Below are positions 8,012-16,619 of a stretch of DNA of 64,000 bases, piece by piece. The notes under the pieces are model-generated. The model was given only the letters and a program-made list of their open reading frames with translations, had not been told where the DNA came from and searched no databases. Origin of the DNA: an uncultured Selenomonadales bacterium (GTDB lineage: Bacteria > Bacillota > Negativicutes > DSM-1736 > Dendrosporobacteraceae). The position numbers and the translations under genes were made by a program. The DNA lies in NCBI GenBank assembly GCA_946407015.1, contig CAMJML010000008.1, positions 62,001 through 126,000 of the forward strand. The letters run 5' to 3'. The number at the start of each line of letters is the position of its first letter. Positions within the stretch are counted from its first letter, which is position 1.

Positions 8012-9478
8012 TTGGCCATCAATTTAAATAACTCGGAAGCGCCAATCCGTGAAAATCGCTTAGGATCAGTGACCGGCTATCAGGGATCAATTAAAGATTT
8101 GGTCAACCAAGCCGCCAGTTGTTCACTGAAAAATAAAGAAAGATGTTTCAGTCAAGCCAGTGCCTGCAGTTCCGGATGCGCCCAAAGTTATCTGTCCCGT
8201 ATCGTCGATGCGGCACTGGTCGTTCATGCTCCGGCTGGTTGTGCAGCCGACAGTGTTTACAGCAATACCCAGAATAAATGGGGGGAAAAAGTCCGCAATT
8301 GGCAACACCGGAACATTAGTGTCATCACGACCAATATGATTGAGGAAGATACCGTATTCGGCGCAGTCAACAAACTTAAGGAGACCATCAGGGAAGCCTA
8401 TCGCCGTTTGAACCCGAAAGCCATTTTTGTTACCGCTTCCTGCGTGTCCGGGATTATCGGCGAAGATATTCAAAGTGTGCTTGATGAATTGCAGGAAGAA
8501 ATTCCTGTCCCGCTGGCACCGGTTTTTTGCGAAGGGTTTAAATCCAAAGTCTGGGCTTCCGGCTTTGATGCTGCCTTTCACGCGATCTTAACCAAAATTG
8601 TAAAACCGCCGCAGAAAAAAACCAATAAAGTGAATATGATTAATTTTAGTGGCAGTGCCCGCAATCAAATTGTTGAAACCTTAGGGAGGTTTGGCCTCGA
8701 ACCGGTATTTGTGGCACCTTACAGCACGGTAGAGCAACTTTCGCAAATGTCTGAAGCTGTGGCGACGATCAGCATTTGTGGCACCTTGGGCAGCTATATC
8801 GGCAATGGTTTGGAGCAACAGTTTGGTGTTCCCTATGTAAAAACTTTGCAGCCCCATGGTATTGCCGGAATGGACAGCTGGCTGCGCGGCTTAGGGGTAA
8901 CAGTCGGCAAAGAACAAGAAGTAGAAGCGTATATTCGTGAACAAAAAGAATTGATTGCCGCTGATTTGGCGGAGATCAGGGAAAAGCTTTCCGGCTATAA
9001 GGCAGTCGTCGGTATGGGCCCGAGTTTTGGGCATAATTACATTCGCACGTTACAGGAGTTAGGGATTGAAGTCATTTGGGGAGCCACCTGGCATTTCGAT
9101 CCACAATATGATAATGGCGAGGCGCCGGCGTCCATTCAGAACTTAGCGGCTGCTGACACGGATATTCCGCTCAGTGTGGGGGATCAGCAAAATTTTGAAT
9201 TATTGAATCTGTTGAACCGGCTAAAACCTGATCTCTACGTGGCCCGTCATGGCGGGTCGACGGTTTGGGCAACCAAACTGGGCATTCCTTCGGTCATGAT
9301 TGCTGATGAATATAGTGCTTTTGGTTATCAGGGGCTGATTGATTTTGGTTATCGTCTCTTAGATGCTGTAACCAACCGCAGTCTGGCTAAAAATCTCTCC
9401 AAACGGATTAAGCTTCCCTATACCGCTTGGTGGCTGGAACAAGACACATTTACTTTCTTAGAAGATGAGGTAATATAA
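8012..9478 (+). CDS. NifD-like nitrogenase-family alpha subunit, pair 1
   Basis: 488 residues. Cys52 or Cys56, Cys77 (APAGCAAD) and Cys144 (TASCVSGIIGED) lie at P-cluster positions. Cys256 (ISICGTLG) and His413 (ARHGGSTVW) lie where NifD holds the active-site cofactor. The cofactor-pocket segment VFCEGFKSKVW replaces the nitrogenase CEGFRGVSQSLGHH region. A TTG start follows GAGAGAGG. The NifK-like gene starts directly at the next base after its stop. It is nitrogenase-like but divergent from NifD/VnfD/AnfD; a C-S bond reductase of the methylthio-alkane reductase kind is a plausible role. Substrate unknown. Confidence 0.85.
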   Translation: MAINLNNSEAPIRENRLGSVTGYQGSIKDLVNQAASCSLKNKERCFSQASACSSGCAQSYLSRIVDAALVVHAPAGCAADSVYSNTQNKWGEKVRNWQHRNISVITTNMIEEDTVFGAVNKLKETIREAYRRLNPKAIFVTASCVSGIIGEDIQSVLDELQEEIPVPLAPVFCEGFKSKVWASGFDAAFHAILTKIVKPPQKKTNKVNMINFSGSARNQIVETLGRFGLEPVFVAPYSTVEQLSQMSEAVATISICGTLGSYIGNGLEQQFGVPYVKTLQPHGIAGMDSWLRGLGVTVGKEQEVEAYIREQKELIAADLAEIREKLSGYKAVVGMGPSFGHNYIRTLQELGIEVIWGATWHFDPQYDNGEAPASIQNLAAADTDIPLSVGDQQNFELLNLLNRLKPDLYVARHGGSTVWATKLGIPSVMIADEYSAFGYQGLIDFGYRLLDAVTNRSLAKNLSKRIKLPYTAWWLEQDTFTFLEDEVI

Positions 9479-10795
9479 ATGTCCGGATATATTGAACAGA
9501 TAAGACATGTTTGCTCACTGGGAGCATTACAATCGGTATTGGCCATTGAGCGTGCCGTGCCTATCCTTCATTCCGGTCCGGGCTGTGGCCAAAAACTATG
9601 GGGGGCAATCGGCTTTCAAAATGGCTGCCAGGGATCTGGATACGCAGGGGGACATACCGTTCCCTGTACCAATATTGGCGAGAAAGAGGTTATTTTTGGC
9701 GGCGATGAGCGGCTTCGTGGCATTGTGCAGAATGCATTTAATGTTTTAGATGCTGATTTATTTGTCATTTTAACCGGGTGCACTTCTGATATTGTCGGCG
9801 ATGATGTGGGTGAGGTCGCGCGACGTTTCCAGGAAAAAGGCAAACCCATTGTTTATGCCGAGACAGGGGGATTTAAAGGCACCAATTTGTTTGGCCATGA
9901 ATTGGTGCTGGATGCCATTATTGATCAATACCTGCGGCCGGCAGAAGCTAAACAAGCGGGGCTGGTAAACATCTGGTCGGTTGTTCCGTTTCATGATCCT
10001 TTCTGGGTGGGCACATACAGAGCCATTGAACGTTTGATCACAGAATTAGGCCTTACCCCGAATATTATCTTTGGCCCTGGCCATGGTATTGATGCGCTTA
10101 ATAAGGTTCCGCAGGCTCAATTCAACCTTTTGGTTTCACCGTGGGTAGGTTTGAAAAATGTACAGCATTTGGAAGAAAAATTCGGTACCCCCTATCTGCA
10201 TTATCCTGTTTTGCCGATTGGTCCTACTGAAACGGCTAAGTTTCTCCGCAGCGTGGGAACCTACGCCGGGTTGGAACCAAAACGGATTGAAAAGGTTATT
10301 GCGAAGCATGAAGCCGATTACTATTATTTTATTGAACGGTCAGCGGATGTTTTGCTGGAAACAAGACTATTGCCCCGGCGATTTATTACCATTGCGGACA
10401 GTTTCTATAACCTGGGAATCGCAAAATTTTTAATCAATGATATTGGGTTACTGCCGGAAACGCAATATATTACCGATGGAGTAGCCGAAGAACAGCAAGC
10501 CGGCATAACGGCCGAATTTCAAAATTTTGTTGATGGAATTACTGCCAATGTGGTCTTCACCAGTGACGGTGGAGCTGTTCACGAAGCCATTCGCGCGACA
10601 AAATTCCGCAGCAGGCCCTTGATTCTTGGCAGTTCCTGGGAAAGGGTACTGTCTGAACAAGTCAATGGCTATCAGTTGTCTGTTACCATGCCGGCCAGTG
10701 ACAGGCTAGTCCTGGACCGTACCTATGTGGGCTATGAAGGTGCTTTACGTCTGGTTGAGGATATTTATTCGATTATTTTAGCCGATTTTCAATAA
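9479..10795 (+). CDS. NifK-like nitrogenase-family beta subunit, pair 1
   Basis: 438 residues. Cys12 (HVCSLGA), Cys36 (GPGCGQ) and Cys101 (LTGCTSDIVGDD) occupy the beta-subunit P-cluster positions. It lacks the long N-terminal extension of molybdenum NifK, as is usual for nitrogenase-like beta subunits. It follows the D-like stop with no gap and should form the heterotetramer with it. The transcript ends before the 541-base intergenic region that holds two leader elements. Confidence 0.85.
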   Translation: MSGYIEQIRHVCSLGALQSVLAIERAVPILHSGPGCGQKLWGAIGFQNGCQGSGYAGGHTVPCTNIGEKEVIFGGDERLRGIVQNAFNVLDADLFVILTGCTSDIVGDDVGEVARRFQEKGKPIVYAETGGFKGTNLFGHELVLDAIIDQYLRPAEAKQAGLVNIWSVVPFHDPFWVGTYRAIERLITELGLTPNIIFGPGHGIDALNKVPQAQFNLLVSPWVGLKNVQHLEEKFGTPYLHYPVLPIGPTETAKFLRSVGTYAGLEPKRIEKVIAKHEADYYYFIERSADVLLETRLLPRRFITIADSFYNLGIAKFLINDIGLLPETQYITDGVAEEQQAGITAEFQNFVDGITANVVFTSDGGAVHEAIRATKFRSRPLILGSSWERVLSEQVNGYQLSVTMPASDRLVLDRTYVGYEGALRLVEDIYSIILADFQ

Positions 10796-10923
10796 TGCGG
10801 GATGAGCTGTTTTGGGGTGATTTGTTGCCGAAACAGCTTTATCCATGGCACTTTTACCTATTTTACATTCTTCATGGCTATGGGGTAACGTCGGAGTTTG
10901 TCATATCATGACAGAAAAATAAC

Positions 10924-10953
10924 TTGACAGATCTTGATAGGGAATGCTATATT
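10924..10953 (+). promoter_or_regulatory. Sigma-A promoter for the 11340-19162 operon
   Basis: TTGACA at 10924-10929 and TATATT at 10948-10953 with an 18-bp spacer and a TGC extension before the -10. The start would be near 10960, about 40 bases before leader copy 3a. The 128 bases between the nifK-like stop and this promoter hold only an imperfect TTTTGGGG-rich stretch. Confidence 0.75.
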
Positions 10954-10999
10954 AAATACTATAAAAAAATAAGTCATTTCAATGAATGGCTCAAAGATA

Positions 11000-11058
11000 A
11001 GCTGATCAGAGAACTGAAGGCTAAAATTACTCGTAACTGAGTAGTTTTAGCCTTTTTT
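11000..11058 (+). promoter_or_regulatory. UGR/AG leader element plus terminator, copy 3a (tandem, first)
   Basis: P1 AGC/GCU, internal loop UGA/AG, P2 UCAG/CUGA, loop AGAA. The terminator stem AGGCTAAAATTACTC pairs with GAGTAGTTTTAGCCT and is followed by six T. First of two copies in the same leader. Confidence 0.8.
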
Positions 11059-11150
11059 GTTTTTGGATCAGGACTCTTTTGCAAATCATTGCAAAATTTC
11101 TGAGTCGTGTATTACGACAGGGAATTCGTTATGGCACTAAGAGTAAAAGT

Positions 11151-11193
11151 CCTAATGGTTATTGGAATATTGGTTATTTCAACAACCATTAGG
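11151..11193 (+). other. Hairpin between the tandem leader elements
   Basis: CCTAATGGTT pairs perfectly with AACCATTAGG over a 23-base loop. There is no T run. A 38-codon ORF (11131-11247, ATG to TGA) runs through it with a hydrophobic middle, but its ribosome binding site is weak, so I do not call it a gene. Confidence 0.45.
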
Positions 11194-11226
11194 ACGGTCA
11201 TGATCATTGAGGACAATACGCGAATC

Positions 11227-11297
11227 GGCTGGTCAGTCAATCACTGAAGGTCGAATCATCTTGTTTTTTACAAGATTGATTCGACCTGCTTTTTTTT
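11227..11297 (+). promoter_or_regulatory. UGR/AG leader element plus terminator, copy 3b (tandem, second)
   Basis: P1 GGC/GUC with a G-U pair, internal loop UGG/AG, P2 UCAG/CUGA, loop UCAAUCA. The terminator arm AGGTCGAATCATCTTG pairs with CAAGATTGATTCGACCT, then eight T. It ends 43 bases before the permease start at 11340. Confidence 0.8.
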
Positions 11298-11339
11298 ACC
11301 TATTCGGCTGCTTAACTATGAACCATGGAGGGATGAGTG

Positions 11340-12119
11340 ATGAAAAAAATCGGAAGTTGGCTTAGAGAAAATCTGCTGGCCTTAGTTGTACCTATTCTCT
11401 TACTGTCGGTATGGGAAGCTGCCGGCCAATTGGGCTGGATCCGGGCCGCGCTTTTACCCAGACCGTCGGCCATTGCTCAAGTGCTGGTAGAACTGATCGC
11501 TAGCGGCGAATTATTCATTCATTTGGGGATCAGCATTCTGAGGGTTGGCCAGGGATTCTTAATAGGAGCTTTTTTAGGGGTGCTGGTAGGGGTTCAGATC
11601 GCACTGGTAAAAAAGTTTCGCATCGCACTTAGTCTGATTTTTGGTGTATTGCGTCCCATCCCGGTTATTGCCTGGATTCCGGTCCTTATCTTATGGATGG
11701 GTATTGACGAAGGTTCCAAGATTACCGTCATTGCCATTGGCAGCTTTTGGACCGTACTGGTGAGTGTGGTTCAGGGGATCCGCAGTGTTGATAAAAAATA
11801 CTTAGAAGTGGCCACAATTCTGGAGAAAGATCAAAAGACATTATTGACTAAAGTTGTTTTACCGGCGGCATTACCGGCTATTTTTACCGGTGTCCGGGTT
11901 GGTATTGATGTGGCCTGGCGCAGTGTTGTAGCGGCCGAGCTGATTGCCGCCGCTTCCGGGATCGGTTATATGATTATGTACGCCCGGGAATTATCACAAA
12001 TCGATGTTGTTCTGGTTGGCGTATTATCGATTGGACTTACCGGCGTTCTGATTGATCAGCTCTTGCTTTTACTGGAAAAAAGACTGTTGAAATGGAATGT
12101 CAATCTTCATGAATCTTAA
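11340..12119 (+). CDS. SsuC/TauC-type ABC transporter permease (system 2)
   Basis: 259 residues, six membrane helices, with the RPIPVIAWIPVLILWMGI segment that is typical of SsuC/TauC/NrtB permeases. GGAGGG lies 7 bases before the ATG at 11340; an in-frame GTG three bases earlier is less well placed. First gene of a ten-gene operon: ABC importer, amidase, acyl-CoA ligase and 2-oxoacid oxidoreductase. Controlled by a promoter and two leader elements. Confidence 0.87.
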   Translation: MKKIGSWLRENLLALVVPILLLSVWEAAGQLGWIRAALLPRPSAIAQVLVELIASGELFIHLGISILRVGQGFLIGAFLGVLVGVQIALVKKFRIALSLIFGVLRPIPVIAWIPVLILWMGIDEGSKITVIAIGSFWTVLVSVVQGIRSVDKKYLEVATILEKDQKTLLTKVVLPAALPAIFTGVRVGIDVAWRSVVAAELIAAASGIGYMIMYARELSQIDVVLVGVLSIGLTGVLIDQLLLLLEKRLLKWNVNLHES

Positions 12120-12130
12120 GGAGGGAGCCT

Positions 12131-12922
12131 ATGAGTATGATTGCAGCCTCGCCACAGACATTAACCATCAAAGGACTAAGCAAACGTTTTCAAATCGATA
12201 ACGATTTTGTGGAAGTTCTTAACGACATTGATTTAGAAGTAACCCCCGGTGAATTTGTCAGTATCATTGGCCCCAGCGGCTGTGGCAAAAGTACACTGTT
12301 GAGAATGGTGGCCGGTTTGGAACAAGAGTATCAGGGTGAGATTTACCTTGGGGATGAACTAATTAAAGGACCGCGGGTTAATCGGGGGATGGTTTTTCAG
12401 GAAGCACGGTTATATCCCTGGCTGACTATTGAAAATAATGTTGCCTTTGGTTTGGGCCATCATCATTCCGCTGAGGAAAAGAAGCGGATCGTGGCGGAAC
12501 ATTTAGAACTGGTTGGCTTAAGCAGCTTTGCCAAAGCCTATCCCCACCAGCTATCCGGCGGTATGCAGCAGCGTGTCAGTATTGCCCGTGCTTTAGTCAA
12601 CAGACCCCAGGTCTTGCTATTGGATGAGCCTTTTGGGGCGTTGGACGCGATGACCAGAATTAGTATGCAGCAGGAAATCATCCGGATATGGGAAGCTGAA
12701 AAAACCACCATTTTACTGGTCACTCATGACATTGATGAGGCCATTTTTCTGGGCGATCGTGTTGTTGTGATGTCGAAACGTCCGGCGACAGCCAAAGCCG
12801 TTATCCCGATTGATTTGCCGCGGCCCCGTGACCGCAACAGTTACGAGTTTGTTCAGGTTCGTAAAACCATTTATTCCAATTTCTTTTCTGAGGTTGAAGT
12901 TCCATTTTCATATAGCATCTAA
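12131..12922 (+). CDS. SsuB/TauB-type ABC transporter ATP-binding protein (system 2)
   Basis: 263 residues with Walker [10 protein letters not shown], the Q-loop [11 protein letters not shown] typical of the nitrate/sulfonate/taurine class, the signature [10 protein letters not shown], Walker [12 protein letters not shown] and H-loop VTHD. AAGGAGGG precedes the ATG. It drives the permease at 11340 and could also energise the ATPase-less system 1. Confidence 0.92.
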   Translation: MSMIAASPQTLTIKGLSKRFQIDNDFVEVLNDIDLEVTPGEFVSIIGPSGCGKSTLLRMVAGLEQEYQGEIYLGDELIKGPRVNRGMVFQEARLYPWLTIENNVAFGLGHHHSAEEKKRIVAEHLELVGLSSFAKAYPHQLSGGMQQRVSIARALVNRPQVLLLDEPFGALDAMTRISMQQEIIRIWEAEKTTILLVTHDIDEAIFLGDRVVVMSKRPATAKAVIPIDLPRPRDRNSYEFVQVRKTIYSNFFSEVEVPFSYSI

Positions 12923-13005
12923 TAGCGATTGGGGGTAGAAAAACGGTTCGTTTCAAGTAAAACCTGTATTTTTAGGATTCCAATCAAAACAAAGGAGTTG
13001 TATTT

Positions 13006-14004
13006 ATGAAAAAACTGAAATTATTTCTTCTGTTACTTGTCTCATTGCTGGTCGTTGTATTGGCTGGCGGATGCTCATCAGGCAAGGTTGCCGAGACGGA
13101 GAAAAAAGTGGAGAAACCCAAAGAAATTCATATTGCTTATCAAAATTCCAGCACCATTATTTTATTAGCCAAAGCCAAGGGACTCTATGAAGAAGAATTT
13201 GCCAAAGATGGCATTGATGTAAAATATGACTTATATCTGGCCGGGCCGCCAATGATCGAAGCCTTTGCCGGAGGCCGTGCCGATTTTGCCAATACCGGTG
13301 ATATGCCGCCCGTATCGGCCCGTTCTGCCGGTGTGGATATTAAGGTCATCAGCCGTGCCGGGTACACACCGGGCGGGAATGCTCTCTTAATTCGTCCTGA
13401 TGCTCCTTATAAGTCAGTCGCAGACTTAAAGGGACAAAAAATTGCCGTGCCAATCGGTTCCAGCGCCCATCACTACTTAATTTTGCTGCTGAAGCAAAGT
13501 GGTCTTTCTGCCAGTGATGTCAGCATTGTCAACTTACCGGCAACCGATCATCAGGCAGCGCTTGAGACCAATAATGTCGCCGCAGTGGCTACCTGGGAGC
13601 CTTGGACATCGGTGCTGGAAAACGCCAAAGCCGGTAAGATTCTAGCCGATTCATCCAGCGGCGTTAAGCGGTATGTGGGTGTATTTTTAGCCCGGAATGA
13701 GTTTGCGCAGCAGTACCCGGATGTCACAACCCGCTTTTTGAAAGTGAATGAGAAAGCAGCCGAATTTATCAAAAATCATCCGGATGAAGCTCTGGAGCTG
13801 ATCGCGAAAGAAAGCAAGCTGCCCGTATCGGCGATCACCAGAACGGTTAAAACCACAGACTGGGATTCTACCATTGTTGCTGAAGATATTGCAGGCTTCC
13901 AGCAAGTCAAGGACTTCCTGAAAGATACCAAAATTCTTAAAAAGGACTTTGATATTCAAGAGCTGTTCGATGACCGCTATCTGAAAAAGTTAAAACAATC
14001 ATAG
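13006..14004 (+). CDS. SsuA-like substrate-binding lipoprotein (system 2)
   Basis: 332 residues. A signal peptide ends in the lipobox LAGGC with the lipidated Cys at about residue 23. The mature domain has NMT1/SsuA features (AKGLYEEEFAKDGIDVKYDL, RADFANTGDMPPVSA). AAAGGAG precedes the ATG. The family binds aliphatic sulfonates, aromatic sulfonates or related small anions; the exact ligand cannot be read from the sequence. Confidence 0.87.
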   Translation: MKKLKLFLLLLVSLLVVVLAGGCSSGKVAETEKKVEKPKEIHIAYQNSSTIILLAKAKGLYEEEFAKDGIDVKYDLYLAGPPMIEAFAGGRADFANTGDMPPVSARSAGVDIKVISRAGYTPGGNALLIRPDAPYKSVADLKGQKIAVPIGSSAHHYLILLLKQSGLSASDVSIVNLPATDHQAALETNNVAAVATWEPWTSVLENAKAGKILADSSSGVKRYVGVFLARNEFAQQYPDVTTRFLKVNEKAAEFIKNHPDEALELIAKESKLPVSAITRTVKTTDWDSTIVAEDIAGFQQVKDFLKDTKILKKDFDIQELFDDRYLKKLKQS

Positions 14005-14042
14005 GATAGGAACCATAAAAGACTTGATTATGGGGTGAGGAC

Positions 14043-14789
14043 TTGTGCACTTTAGGTGCCATTGACGGCAAATTTTTATTTAAAAACCGCGATATGGATC
14101 TAGGTGCCGGTATTGCGGAAGACGTTATGCAGGGACATGGCCGGTTACGCTTTATGGGAATAGCTGGCCATGCCAGTCCCCTGGAACGGGGGCTCAACAG
14201 CGGGATCAATGAGGCCGGGGTAGCCGCGGCTATGACTTTTGCCGATGTTGAACCTTTAACGGAAATGCTGAAAACACGAACGCCTAGAGGTGTATTAATT
14301 GAAAAGATATTACGCAATGCGCGCGATTTAGAGACCGCACTGCGCATTGCCGGTGATTTTTTGCATACTACGCCCCTGGTGGGCGGGAATATTGTCATTA
14401 TGACCCCGGCAGGCGGGGCTGTTGTTGAACAGCTTTATCCCCGATATGCGGTTGAAATGATCAAACAGCCTGTTACAGTCCGGACCAATCACTTTCTCAA
14501 TTTAACGGTACCGGGTAAACTGGCGGTGAATGAGCGCAACAGCAGAAGCCGGTTTGACAAGTGCGGCAACTTGTTGACGGCGATAGCAGAAAGCGGCAAC
14601 GCTGGTGAACAGTTTGATGCCGAAATAATTGGCCGTGTATTGTCCAATCACGAAGACAGGCATCCGATTTGCCGCCATGGCGGCAGGGCGGTCACGGTAT
14701 CGGCAGTCATTTACGATATTCACAACCGGGTCATGCATTATACGCATGAGCAGCCTTGTCAGGGAAAGTTTGTTCATTATACGCTGTAA
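14043..14789 (+). CDS. Ntn-hydrolase amidase of the acyl-CoA:6-APA acyltransferase / linear amide hydrolase type
   Basis: 248 residues starting TTG-TGC-ACT, so the second residue is Cys (CTLGAIDGKFLFKNRDMD). A Cys right after the start and the following NRDMD are marks of the C45/C59 Ntn-hydrolase families, in which Cys is the nucleophile after Met removal. These enzymes cleave amide bonds of N-acyl compounds. Its place after an importer and before an acyl-CoA ligase suggests that it releases a carboxylic acid from an imported amide; that is inference. Confidence 0.7.
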   Translation: MCTLGAIDGKFLFKNRDMDLGAGIAEDVMQGHGRLRFMGIAGHASPLERGLNSGINEAGVAAAMTFADVEPLTEMLKTRTPRGVLIEKILRNARDLETALRIAGDFLHTTPLVGGNIVIMTPAGGAVVEQLYPRYAVEMIKQPVTVRTNHFLNLTVPGKLAVNERNSRSRFDKCGNLLTAIAESGNAGEQFDAEIIGRVLSNHEDRHPICRHGGRAVTVSAVIYDIHNRVMHYTHEQPCQGKFVHYTL

Positions 14790-14801
14790 GGGGCGATCAA
14801 T

Positions 14802-16355
14802 TTGCGTTTTCAATCACTGAATGAATTATTACATTACCGGGCTGATCTGAATGGCGATGATCACTTTATTCGTTCCCCGGAGACAGCTTTGGCGTTAACC
14901 TATCGCGAATTTCTCGAGGCGGCTCAAGATGTGGCCCGAAAATTGCATGAGCAAAATGCGCAAAAAGGGCAGCGAATTGCGTTAATTGCCGAAAACGGGC
15001 CAGATTGGTGTGTGGCGTTTTTTGGGATATTGCTTGTTGGTGGTGTAGCTGTGCCCTTTAATCCCAAGTTTAAACCTGCTGAGATTGACGGATTATTACA
15101 GCAGGCAGGAATCAGCCTGATTCTGGCTGATCAGCAGGGGGTTAAAGCAGTGCCTTCCCAGCTTTTGACTGACGAAACTTGTCATACCACTCTATTGATC
15201 CATCAGGCAGTGCTGCAGGGCGGTCAGCCGGCGGCCGGTGTCGGCACCTTGGACCTGCCTGACCTGCAGTCATCTGACGAAGCCTTACTCTTGTTTACAT
15301 CCGGCTCGACCGGTATTCCCAAAGGGGTAGTTTTGTCTCATGGCAATTTGCTGGCTGAGGCAGCTTATATCACAGCCGGCCATCAGTTAACCGAGCGGGA
15401 TATTGTTTTATGCATATTGCCATTTTTTCATATTAATGGTCTGGTCATTACCTTCATCTCCTCCTTGTATGCCGGGGGAAAGGCGATTATTCCGCAGCGC
15501 TTCAGTGCCAGCCATTTCTGGGAGTGGATAAGCCGTTACCAGGTTACCTGGTTTAGCGCCGTTCCCACCATCTTGTCAATTTTATTATCCCATCCCAAAG
15601 TGGATACGTTGAATAGCGCCAGCCTGCGGTTTGCCCGCTCGGCTTCGTCGTCGTTGCCGGTGGCTATTTTATCAGAATTTGAAGCCCGTTACGGTATTCC
15701 AGTCATCGAGGCTTACGGACTATCGGAAGCAGGCAGCCAGGTTGCCACCAATCCGTTGCCGCCGCACATTCGTAAGGCCGGTTCGGTTGGCTTGCCTGTG
15801 GGCAATGCGATCCGGGTAGTTGATGAAAATGGCCGGCAAGCTCCTGTGCAGAGTGTTGGCGAAGTGATCATTCAAGGCGAGAATATTACCTCCGGGTATT
15901 TGAATCAGCCTCAGGCCAACCAGGAAAGCTTTAAAGACGGTTGGTTTTATACCGGTGATCTTGGCTTTTTTGATGCTGATGGCTATTTATTTTTGACAGG
16001 GCGTAAAAAGGAACTGATCAACCGGGCTGGTGAAAAGATTTCACCGCGTGAAGTGGATGAGATCATCTACCAGTTGCCTGAAGTTGAAACAGCCGCCACC
16101 GTTGGGGTGGCCGATGATTTTTTTGGTGAAGAGGTAGTTGCCTTTATTCAACTGCGGCCGGAAAAATCTTTAACGCAGGAAATGATTATCAGTCATTGCA
16201 AGACATGTCTGGCTGATTTTAAAATACCTAAAAAGATTTTATTTATCGAGGATTTCCCGAAAGGTCCTAATGGAAAAATTCAACGCCGTAAGCTGGCTGA
16301 ATTGTATGAGCAGCTTGCCGGCACTGGAAAAAATTCGGGATCGCTGGAACATTAG
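14802..16355 (+). CDS. AMP-forming acyl-CoA synthetase / ligase
   Basis: 517 residues of the ANL superfamily. The P-loop is LFTSGSTGIPKGV (about 166-178), the A5 motif is EAYGLSEAG, the A8 hinge region includes YTGDLGFFDADGYLFLTGRKKE and the catalytic Lys sits in GPNGKIQRR near the C-terminus. It would activate a carboxylic acid to its CoA thioester or run in the energy-conserving direction. TTG start after AAGGGG. DmdB-type ligases for methylthiopropionate belong to this superfamily, but no residue here proves that substrate. Confidence 0.85.
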   Translation: MRFQSLNELLHYRADLNGDDHFIRSPETALALTYREFLEAAQDVARKLHEQNAQKGQRIALIAENGPDWCVAFFGILLVGGVAVPFNPKFKPAEIDGLLQQAGISLILADQQGVKAVPSQLLTDETCHTTLLIHQAVLQGGQPAAGVGTLDLPDLQSSDEALLLFTSGSTGIPKGVVLSHGNLLAEAAYITAGHQLTERDIVLCILPFFHINGLVITFISSLYAGGKAIIPQRFSASHFWEWISRYQVTWFSAVPTILSILLSHPKVDTLNSASLRFARSASSSLPVAILSEFEARYGIPVIEAYGLSEAGSQVATNPLPPHIRKAGSVGLPVGNAIRVVDENGRQAPVQSVGEVIIQGENITSGYLNQPQANQESFKDGWFYTGDLGFFDADGYLFLTGRKKELINRAGEKISPREVDEIIYQLPEVETAATVGVADDFFGEEVVAFIQLRPEKSLTQEMIISHCKTCLADFKIPKKILFIEDFPKGPNGKIQRRKLAELYEQLAGTGKNSGSLEH

Positions 16356-16370
16356 AAGGAGTTGTTTATT

Positions 16371-16619
16371 ATGGCTTATGAGCAAAAAAATAACCAGCCG
16401 TATACGGTTAGGGTCTATGAGCAGGGCTGCAAGGAATGCGGCTATTGCATCGAGGTATGTCCCCGCAATGTTTTTGTTCAGGCAAACTATTTTAATGATA
16501 AAGGGTATCGTCCGGTGCAAGTTAAATTTCCGGAAAAATGTATTGGCTGCCGGCGATGTTTTTTCGCCTGTCCGGATTTTTCAATTGATGTGAAGCAAGG
16601 GGGCAAGGACTCGCTATGA
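16371..16619 (+). CDS. korD: 2-oxoacid:ferredoxin oxidoreductase delta subunit (2[4Fe-4S] ferredoxin)
   Basis: 82 residues with two cluster motifs, CKECGYCIEVCPRN and CIGCRRCFFACPDF. AAGGAG precedes the ATG at 16371. The stop overlaps the next start by 4 bp. Carries electrons out of the KorAB active site to the cell's ferredoxin pool. Confidence 0.87.
   Translation: MAYEQKNNQPYTVRVYEQGCKECGYCIEVCPRNVFVQANYFNDKGYRPVQVKFPEKCIGCRRCFFACPDFSIDVKQGGKDSL

Noticed and set aside
8012-10795. Pair 1 as the molybdenum nitrogenase NifDK.
   Set aside because: The cofactor pocket is divergent, the beta subunit lacks the NifK N-terminal extension, and no NifEN, NifV or nif regulators occur in the window.
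11131-11247. A 38-codon ORF between the tandem leader elements as a leader peptide gene.
   Set aside because: Weak ribosome binding site, no amino acid run that suggests translational attenuation, and it extends into the second leader hairpin.
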